NCBI GenBank assembly: GCA_947494565.1
Contig: CANLVG010000010.1
Coordinates: 184,648 to 248,647, forward strand
Source of the DNA: an uncultured Flavobacteriaceae bacterium
Lineage (GTDB): Bacteria; Bacteroidota; Bacteroidia; Flavobacteriales; Flavobacteriaceae
Reading direction: 5' to 3'
Length of the DNA: 64,000 nucleotides
In this document: positions 58,029-64,000 of the stretch, in pieces
Layout: the number at the start of each line of letters is the position of its first letter
How positions within the stretch are numbered: the first letter of the stretch is position 1
The notes under the pieces: model-generated
Seen by the model: the letters and a program-made list of their open reading frames with translations, nothing else
Database searches by the model: none
Told to the model about the DNA's origin: nothing
Position numbers and translations under genes: made by a program

Positions 58029-58747
58029 AAAAAGTGTTGATCGCCGATGATGAGGAAGCAGGTCGGATTCTGATCAAAGAATATCTAAGTGACTTTCCCG
58101 ATTTGGTCTTACTGGCCGAAGTCAATAATGGGGTGGATGCCATTACTGAAATCAATCGTTTCAAACCCGACTTAGTCTTTCTAGACATTCAAATGCCCGG
58201 AAAAACCGGGTTTGAGGTCTTGGGGTATTTAGAGGAAATTCCACAGATTATCTTTTCGACGGCCTATGATCAATATGCGATTCAAGCTTTTGAAGTACAT
58301 GCCGTAGACTATCTCTTGAAGCCTTACACGAGAGATCGCTTTAAAAAGGCCATTGAGCGTTTGGAAAGCGGATCTAAGGATGTGGGTGCCTTGGCCGAAA
58401 GTGTCATCATGGAACGGGAAGATTACCCCGAACGCGTATTGGTGCAACAGAACAAAAAGTTGATTACAATCGCAGTAACCGACATCATTTGGATCGAAGC
58501 TTATGGGGATTATTCAAAACTACATACTTCAGCCACCACCTTTGTTAGTAATTATGGTATTTCCGGACTCGAAGAAAAGTTGAACCCCAAGACCTTCTTA
58601 CGCGTGCACCGCTCTTCTATTATCAATTTAGAAAAGGTAAAGGAGCTTCATAAGTATGGGAAGAGTTATGATGTGACCATGGAAAACAGTGATATCGTAC
58701 GGGTCAGTCGTGGGTATTTAGATGCAATCAAAAAGCTCATGCTTTAA
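58025..58747 (+). CDS. LytTR-family response regulator
   Basis: 240 residues. Receiver domain at 1-120 with phosphoacceptor D54 in VFLDIQMPG, acidic pocket near D8/D9/E10 and K in LLKPY. LytTR DNA-binding domain at about 140-240 (RVLVQQNKKLITIAVTDIIWIEAYGDYSKLHTSATTFVS, LRVHRSSIINLEKVKELHKYGKSYDVTMEN). Overlaps the kinase by four bases, so they are coupled. LytTR domains bind direct repeats about two turns apart. Candidate target sites in this window: the receptor intergenic region and 5275-5303. Confidence 0.95.
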   Translation: MKKVLIADDEEAGRILIKEYLSDFPDLVLLAEVNNGVDAITEINRFKPDLVFLDIQMPGKTGFEVLGYLEEIPQIIFSTAYDQYAIQAFEVHAVDYLLKPYTRDRFKKAIERLESGSKDVGALAESVIMEREDYPERVLVQQNKKLITIAVTDIIWIEAYGDYSKLHTSATTFVSNYGISGLEEKLNPKTFLRVHRSSIINLEKVKELHKYGKSYDVTMENSDIVRVSRGYLDAIKKLML

Positions 58748-58751
58748 TCGT

Positions 58752-59345
58752 CTAATCGAAGGTTGGCGTTCTTGATTTCCTTTTCGTCGCCACCCAGCCA
58801 AAAGTAAAATTGAACAGCGGTCCATATCCGTTCGGAACGCCGTCCCCAAGGTAGTAACCAACACCTAGTTCTGCGTTAAAATTAAATCCATTCTCATACG
58901 TACGTTGAACTCCGTAAGTACTGCCGTAAAAACCAAGGTTGAAATCATCCGGGCCATCGATATTGGTAGCCAATCTCACCTGGGAGAAAAATATACTTCT
59001 AGCCGCGGCAAAATAATTTCCCGAATTACCGGATACATTTCTGTTCTTACGTAATCTTCTATTAAAGTTATGGTAGTAGCGCAGTCTAGTGTGCAAGGTC
59101 AAACCTACCGCGTATCCTTCTTCGTAGGTGGCATAGCCAAGACCCAGTCCTCCGGACGCGCTGACGTTTTTGGTTATTCCAATCTCATAATTCAATCCAG
59201 GACTCAACATATTGAAGGTAACCTGATGGCGCTCCAGATTGATGATTCCGAAAAAGTTTCCGGCATTATTTTCCGTTTGCCCCTTCCCTGTAGTTAGGGT
59301 CATAACTACGAGAAAACAGCACCAAAGTATTCGGTCTTTACGCAT
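58752..59345 (-). CDS. Small secreted/outer-membrane protein, 'GNSGNYFA' paralog 3
   Basis: 197 residues; signal peptide MRKDRILWCCFLVVMTLTTGKGQ. Family motif RYYHNFNRRLRKNRNVSGNSGNYFA at about 91-115. NMLSPGLNYEIGITKNVSASGGLGLGY and GVQRTYENGFNFNAELGVGYYLGDG parallel paralog 2. Barrel-like ending NFTFGWVATKRKSRTPTFD. Convergent with the LytTR gene, only four bases after its stop. Function unknown, but the family clusters around the two-component system. Confidence 0.78.
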   Translation of the reverse strand: MRKDRILWCCFLVVMTLTTGKGQTENNAGNFFGIINLERHQVTFNMLSPGLNYEIGITKNVSASGGLGLGYATYEEGYAVGLTLHTRLRYYHNFNRRLRKNRNVSGNSGNYFAAARSIFFSQVRLATNIDGPDDFNLGFYGSTYGVQRTYENGFNFNAELGVGYYLGDGVPNGYGPLFNFTFGWVATKRKSRTPTFD

Positions 59346-59398
59346 CTATTACAAGTTGAATCGGGAATAAAGCTAAAAAGGAAACGCGATGGAAACAC

Positions 59399-59406
59399 TA
59401 TCTTTG
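59399..59406 (+). promoter_or_regulatory. -7 element before kdsA
   Basis: TATCTTTG is a perfect TAnnTTTG, 15 bases before the kdsA ATG; no -33 TTTG at the right spacing. Confidence 0.5.
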
Positions 59407-59421
59407 TGCAAACTTTAAGAT

Positions 59422-60243
59422 ATGACCCTTGAGCGGATTCCTCAGTTAAAACATACCGATTCAAACAACTTCTTCTTGTTATCAGGACCCTGTGCCATTG
59501 AAGGGGAAGAAATGGCCCTCCGTATTGCGGAGCGCATTGTTACGATTACCGATACACTGAAAATACCCTATGTTTTCAAGGGAAGTTTCAAAAAGGCGAA
59601 CCGCAGTCGGGTAGACTCATTTACCGGTATTGGAGACGAGAAGGCGTTAAAAATTTTACGTAAGGTATCGGAGACGTTTAACGTACCGACCATCACCGAT
59701 ATTCATCAAGAATCAGATGCCGCTATGGCCGCCGAATACGTAGATGTACTCCAAATTCCGGCTTTTTTGGTACGCCAGACAGATTTGGTGGTCGCTGCTG
59801 CAGAAACCGGCAAAGTGGTCAACCTAAAGAAAGGACAGTTCATGAGCCCTGAAAGTATGAAACATGCAGTAAAAAAGGTCACCGATTCAGGCAACGACCA
59901 GGTTTGGATTACCGACCGCGGTACCATGTTCGGGTATCAAGATATGGTCGTTGATTTTAGGGGAGTGCCTACGATGAAGAACTATGCACCCGTGGTCTTG
60001 GATGTCACACATTCATTACAACAACCCAATCAATCATCAGGAGTGACCGGTGGACGACCCGATATGATAGAAACCATAGCCCGCGCAGGAATCGCCACCG
60101 GGGTCGATGGTATTTTTATGGAAACCCATTTCGATCCAAGTATTGCGAAAAGTGATGGTGCCAATATGTTGCATTTAGACCATCTTGAACGACTACTGAC
60201 TAATTTAGTCACCCTTCAAAAAACGGTGAATTCGTTACAATAA
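59422..60243 (+). CDS. kdsA: 3-deoxy-D-manno-octulosonate-8-phosphate synthase
   Basis: Condenses phosphoenolpyruvate with arabinose-5-phosphate to KDO8P for LPS inner core. 273 residues. Active-site segments: FLLSGPCAIEGEEMAL with C24, YVFKGSFKKANRSRVDSF, TDIHQESDA, DRGTMFGYQDMVVDFRG, VVLDVTHSLQQPNQSSGVTGGRPD, GIFMETHFDPSIAKSDGANML. Cys rather than Asn at the C24 position (Asn26 in E. coli) is the mark of the metal-dependent class of the family; His, Glu and Asp ligands are also present. Cytoplasmic. Confidence 0.96.
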   Translation: MTLERIPQLKHTDSNNFFLLSGPCAIEGEEMALRIAERIVTITDTLKIPYVFKGSFKKANRSRVDSFTGIGDEKALKILRKVSETFNVPTITDIHQESDAAMAAEYVDVLQIPAFLVRQTDLVVAAAETGKVVNLKKGQFMSPESMKHAVKKVTDSGNDQVWITDRGTMFGYQDMVVDFRGVPTMKNYAPVVLDVTHSLQQPNQSSGVTGGRPDMIETIARAGIATGVDGIFMETHFDPSIAKSDGANMLHLDHLERLLTNLVTLQKTVNSLQ

Positions 60244-60290
60244 ATCCCTCTTACGCGGGTTATTTAAGAAGATTCGATTATACACCGACC

Positions 60291-62258
60291 ATGCGACTAA
60301 AACAGCTACTGCTATTCGCAGTTCTTCTTTCACCTATAGTCAGTTTTTCACAACTACCTGACAACTTTGGACAGCTGACCCCTTTCGAACAGACCATTGA
60401 GAGCTACGCCAACGATACAACCGCAAATGCTGTGGTTTTGTATGAACGAGGTGACAATTATTTTAAAGTGGTCAATCGAAAAATCAGATTAATAAAGGAA
60501 TATCACGGAAAGATCAAGATATTCAATGAGAAGGCTTTTGATTGGGGCACGGTAGAAATACTACTCTATCACAATACGAATGCCTCTGAAAAACTAGCTA
60601 AGCTCAGTGCGATGACCCATAACAAGGATGGTCAATTTCGCGTTCTGCCGACCGAGGTGTTCACGACTACCCTATCTGAGCACTGGGATCAAAAGAAGTT
60701 TACATTCCCTAAGCTTGAACCTGGTAGTGTTTTGGAATACACCTACACTATTGAAACCCCATTTGACTTCAACTTTACCGGTTGGGGTTTTCAAACCTCC
60801 ATACCCGTGTTGTATAGCGAATTCAATGCGAAAATACCAGGTAACTGGGTATACAATAGGTCATTGACAGGACCCTTCGAATTGGACGTAAACGAAGCGA
60901 AGGTTAAAAAGAACTGTTTTCATGTTGAAGGTATTCCCAAGGATGCGGATTGCGAAGTGCTGAAGTATGTTATGAAAGACATTCCAGCATTTAAAGTTGA
61001 TGAAGACTATATGCTCGGAGCGTCGAATTACCGGGCAAGCATCGATTTTGAACTTTCCGAATACAAAAGCTTTAAAGGAACCTCACAAAAATTCACCAAA
61101 TCGTGGAAAGATGTGGATCGAGAATTCCGAGGTGACAAGGATATCGGGCGTCAGTTGACCAAAAAAGGGTTCTTTGAAAAAAACGTACCCGAACAATTAT
61201 TGGTCGAAGGGGATGAGCTGACTCGCGCCAAGAATATTTTCAAATTCGTTCAAACGTATTTTACTTGGAATGAAGAGATGGGAATCTACGGAAAAGCCAG
61301 GGTCAAGGAGGCCTTTGCAAAAAAGAGTGGTAACGTCACTGAAATAAATAGTTCCCTGATCAATCTACTAAATGCAGCGGGAATTAAGGCCAACCTTATG
61401 CTCCTTTCCACACGAAGAAGAGGCCTTCCAAAGAAAGTGCATCCCGTAATGAGTGATTTCAACTATAGCATCGCCAAAATTGAAATCGCCGGTAAGGCAT
61501 ATCTACTTGATGCTACCGACAAATATGTGGCTTTCGGCATGCTGCCTTTTAGGGCACTCAACCATTATGGTCGCGTAATGGATTTTAAGAACGAAAGCTA
61601 TTGGCAAAACATCTTACCGGCACTGAATAATAGACTTCAGATACGCACGCATCTAAAACTCGATCTTGAAAAAAATAAGGGTATTGGCATTTTTGACCGA
61701 ATCAATCTGGGCTACAATGCGGTAAATACAAGGGAGATCATTGATCAATACAGTGAGGATGAATACCTAGATATTATAGAGGATGCCAATGATGGAGACT
61801 TTGTGGTAACATCTTATGACCTTAGAAAAGACTCCAATCATGAAACGAAGGTCTCCGAACGATTCGGATTTGAGCTGGAAAACATAGGCAACGGGGAAAC
61901 CATCTATTTGAATCCCTTTTTAGTCCGTTTTTTTGAACAAAACCCCTTCTTGCTGGACGAACGTCATTATCCTGTTGATTTTGGATACCCTAGAAAATAC
62001 AGGTACTCCATTAACATTACTATTCCCGAAGGATATGAGGTACAAGAACTCCCAGAAGTTCAATCCGTGCAGTTAGGTGATAAAATGGTCGTTTTTAAAT
62101 TCTACCATAAAGAAAGTTCAAATCAAGTCGCCCTTACGTTTGACCTTGACCTGAACAGCAGTCATATCAAGGCCGAAGATTATCAAGGCCTGAAAGATGT
62201 ATTCAAACATGTGACCGATGTTCAAAACAATTCCCTAGTTGTTTTAAAGAAGTTATAG
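60291..62258 (+). CDS. Secreted DUF3857/transglutaminase-like protein
   Basis: 655 residues; signal peptide MRLKQLLLFAVLLSPIVSFSQ. A DUF3857 beta-domain occupies about 60-250 (NAVVLYERGDNYFKVVNRKIRLIKEYHGKIKIFNEKAFDWGTVEI, GSVLEYTYTIETPFDF), followed by a transglutaminase-like core at about 290-420 (ELTRAKNIFKFVQTYFTWNEEMGIYG; ITEINSSLINLLNAAGIKANLMLLSTRRRG; SIAKIEIAGKAYLLDATDKY). The catalytic Cys position of the transglutaminase triad reads NSSLINLL here, so enzymatic activity is doubtful. Outer-membrane or periplasmic role unknown. 47 bases behind kdsA. Confidence 0.88.
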   Translation: MRLKQLLLFAVLLSPIVSFSQLPDNFGQLTPFEQTIESYANDTTANAVVLYERGDNYFKVVNRKIRLIKEYHGKIKIFNEKAFDWGTVEILLYHNTNASEKLAKLSAMTHNKDGQFRVLPTEVFTTTLSEHWDQKKFTFPKLEPGSVLEYTYTIETPFDFNFTGWGFQTSIPVLYSEFNAKIPGNWVYNRSLTGPFELDVNEAKVKKNCFHVEGIPKDADCEVLKYVMKDIPAFKVDEDYMLGASNYRASIDFELSEYKSFKGTSQKFTKSWKDVDREFRGDKDIGRQLTKKGFFEKNVPEQLLVEGDELTRAKNIFKFVQTYFTWNEEMGIYGKARVKEAFAKKSGNVTEINSSLINLLNAAGIKANLMLLSTRRRGLPKKVHPVMSDFNYSIAKIEIAGKAYLLDATDKYVAFGMLPFRALNHYGRVMDFKNESYWQNILPALNNRLQIRTHLKLDLEKNKGIGIFDRINLGYNAVNTREIIDQYSEDEYLDIIEDANDGDFVVTSYDLRKDSNHETKVSERFGFELENIGNGETIYLNPFLVRFFEQNPFLLDERHYPVDFGYPRKYRYSINITIPEGYEVQELPEVQSVQLGDKMVVFKFYHKESSNQVALTFDLDLNSSHIKAEDYQGLKDVFKHVTDVQNNSLVVLKKL

Positions 62259-62307
62259 GTAACACATAAATCTTTGTATTTTCGGGTTTCAGTTAAGTCG
62301 TCTTCCT

Positions 62308-63912
62308 ATGAAACCCGTACTTTTTTACTTTGCCCTGTGTTTGGGGTTCTTCTTTTTTTCATGCGCAGATAACGCAGCAGAACAGCCCACGAAAAAGAGG
62401 CCTAACATTGTGTTTATCATGTCGGACGACCATGCGTATCAAGCCATAAGTGCTTATGATGATCGCTTGATACATACCCCGAACATTGATCGCATTGCGA
62501 AAAAAGGCATGCGGTTTACGAATGCCTCGGTCACCAATTCCATTTGTGCGCCTTCCCGGGCCGTTATCCTTACTGGCAAGCATTCACATATCAATGGAAA
62601 AATAGACAACCTATCCCCTTTTGACACGACTAATATTACCTTTCCACGTCTATTGCAAAAAGCGGGCTACCAGACGGCCATGTTCGGAAAACTACACTTC
62701 GGAAACAACCCAAAAGGTTTTGACGAATTCAAGATTCTTCCGGGGCAAGGAGATTACTATAATCCGAAGTTCCTTACTCAAAAGGGCGATACCACCATTA
62801 CGGGATACGTTACCGATATCATTACCGATCTAACCTTGGATTGGATGGAAAAACGAAGGGATACGGCCAAACCATTTCTCTTGATGTACCTGCATAAGGC
62901 CCCGCATCGTTCTTGGTTACCGGCCAAACGACACTATCAAAAATTCACTCAAAGGACCTATCCCCTACCCGAAACCCTATTCGATGATTACCTGACCCGA
63001 AGTGAGGCCTCTCGAACCGCTGAAATGGGCATCGGAAAAGATATGTTGCTTCAATACGATCTTAAAATTCCGAAGGAAATCTTAGATGAACTAGGAATTG
63101 AAGAACGTCTTGGAGCTGGTGGGGTCAACCAGTTGAACGAACAGCAAAAAGCGGAATGGGACGCCATTTACGGTCCTATAGCCAATACCTTTAAAAAAGA
63201 GTTCAAAACCATGAACGACTCCTTATTGACGGTATGGAAATACCAGCGGTACCTGCAGGATTATTTGGGTACGATTGCGGCCGTAGACGAAAATGTAGGT
63301 CGATTGCTCGACTATCTTGACGAAAAAGCACTCAGCGAAAATACCATGGTGATCTATACTTCGGACCAAGGCTTTTACCTCGGAGAGCACGGATGGTTCG
63401 ATAAGCGTTTTATGTATCAGGAGTCCTTCAAGACTCCCCTACTCATTAAATGGCCCAATATCATTACCCCGAACACAACAGAAGATGAGTTGGTTCAGAA
63501 TCTCGATTTCGCACAGACCTTTTTAGAGGCCGCAGGGGTAACCTCTCCTGAAGATATGCAGGGTGAAAGTCTCTTGCCCTTGCTGAAAGGGGAAAAAGAG
63601 AAATGGACGCGTGATGCGGTGTACTATCACTATTATGAATACCCAGCGGAACATACGGTTAAACGGCATTATGGTATCGCCACCAAAGAATTCAAGCTCA
63701 TCCATTTTTATTATGATATCAATGCGTGGGAGTTGTATGACCTAAAGAAAGACCCTCAAGAAATCAACAACGTTTACGACCATCCCTCGTATGCTAAAAC
63801 GGTACAGGAAATGACCGAAAAATTAAAAGCGATGCGTTTGAAATACAAGGATTCGGATTCGTTGAGCAACCAATACATTCGGATGTACAAAGACAAGGGG
63901 TGGATTGAATAG
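62308..63912 (+). CDS. Sulfatase, lipoprotein
   Basis: 534 residues. Lipobox near FFFFSC (Cys19). Metal aspartates D40/D41 in FIMSDDHAYQ; sulfatase signature C80-A-P-S-R84 in SICAPSRAVILTGKH, the canonical CxPSR form. QGFYLGEHGWFDKRFMYQESFKTPLLIKWP and the C-terminal YDLKKDPQEINNVYDHP are standard for the S1 family (S1_11/N-acetylglucosamine-6-sulfatase-like). The C-terminal TEKLKAMRLKYKDSD ends the protein four bases before a heptanucleotide repeat. Sulfated glycan substrate unknown. Confidence 0.93.
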   Translation: MKPVLFYFALCLGFFFFSCADNAAEQPTKKRPNIVFIMSDDHAYQAISAYDDRLIHTPNIDRIAKKGMRFTNASVTNSICAPSRAVILTGKHSHINGKIDNLSPFDTTNITFPRLLQKAGYQTAMFGKLHFGNNPKGFDEFKILPGQGDYYNPKFLTQKGDTTITGYVTDIITDLTLDWMEKRRDTAKPFLLMYLHKAPHRSWLPAKRHYQKFTQRTYPLPETLFDDYLTRSEASRTAEMGIGKDMLLQYDLKIPKEILDELGIEERLGAGGVNQLNEQQKAEWDAIYGPIANTFKKEFKTMNDSLLTVWKYQRYLQDYLGTIAAVDENVGRLLDYLDEKALSENTMVIYTSDQGFYLGEHGWFDKRFMYQESFKTPLLIKWPNIITPNTTEDELVQNLDFAQTFLEAAGVTSPEDMQGESLLPLLKGEKEKWTRDAVYYHYYEYPAEHTVKRHYGIATKEFKLIHFYYDINAWELYDLKKDPQEINNVYDHPSYAKTVQEMTEKLKAMRLKYKDSDSLSNQYIRMYKDKGWIE

Positions 63913-63916
63913 TTTG

Positions 63917-64000
63917 TAGCCTCTAGCCTCTAGCCTCTAGCCTCTAGCCTCTAGCCTCTAGCCTCTAGCCTCTAGCCTCTAGCCTCTAGCCTCTAGCCTC
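63917..64000. repeat. TAGCCTC heptanucleotide tandem repeat (12 copies, truncated by window edge)
   Basis: TAGCCTC repeats perfectly 12 times from 63917 to 64000, starting four bases after the sulfatase stop and continuing past the window. Noncoding as far as visible. Slippage would vary copy number. Confidence 0.97.

Noticed and set aside
60244..60290. Possible hairpin between kdsA and the DUF3857 gene (CCC...GGG)
   Set aside because: Only a three-base stem pairs cleanly; not a terminator.

Overview
The window looks like chromosomal DNA of a marine member of the Flavobacteriaceae (Bacteroidota), probably near Maribacter, Zobellia or Arenibacter. The evidence is: type IX secretion (T9SS) type B C-terminal sorting domains; a fused SecDF; an archaeal/eukaryal-type ProS; OmpA, FadL, TonB-type and small beta-barrel outer-membrane proteins; two sulfatases; and -7 elements of the Bacteroidota form TAnnTTTG. 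The genus is a guess. I see no rRNA, tRNA, CRISPR array, insertion sequence, phage gene or integrase, and composition looks even throughout.

Layout. 1-7.2 kb: 5' part of proS (minus), a Trp/Gly- and Arg/Ser-rich putative lipoprotein, a FadL-family porin, and two tandem T9SS type B secreted proteins. 7.2-14.1 kb: a plus-strand cluster of folE, cysS, yidD, lgt, a DUF192 lipoprotein, an alpha/beta hydrolase, a GNAT acetyltransferase and a two-domain ABC ATPase, the last three overlapping or nearly so. 14.1-22.5 kb: core genes on the minus strand (secDF, a small SecDF-neighbour protein, mdh, a secreted protein, gyrB). 22.8-36.3 kb: accessory and housekeeping genes: membrane AraC-type regulator, asnB, a DUF2911 protein, amidohydrolase, DUF885 peptidase-like protein, NYN/OST-HTH protein, DUF2975 plus XRE regulator, DUF1028 protein, MFS transporter. 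36.3-45.8 kb: cell-envelope block with two tandem OmpA-family proteins, a lectin-like lipoprotein, a plug-less beta-barrel protein, a 1004-residue TPR protein and, divergent, an FtsE-like ATPase. 45.9-53 kb: serine hydrolase, sulfatase, polyphosphate-glucokinase-like ROK protein, a sigma factor/membrane protein/MGMT-like operon, and typA. 53.1-59.3 kb: an envelope locus in which a LytS-type histidine kinase and LytTR regulator diverge from a carboxypeptidase-regulatory-domain/beta-barrel receptor and are flanked by three paralogous small outer-membrane-type proteins. 59.4-64 kb: kdsA, a transglutaminase-like DUF3857 protein, a second sulfatase, and a heptanucleotide tandem repeat running off the window edge.

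How the genes relate. Much of the window serves the envelope: lipoprotein maturation (lgt), membrane insertion and export (yidD, secDF), LPS core sugar synthesis (kdsA), outer-membrane barrels, and T9SS cargo. The sulfatases fit use of sulfated algal polysaccharides. Nothing here is plainly a new defence or mobile system. The least explained parts are the LytTR locus with its three paralogs, the sigma factor operon, the direct repeats before a T9SS gene, and the SecD-P1-like neighbour of secDF.
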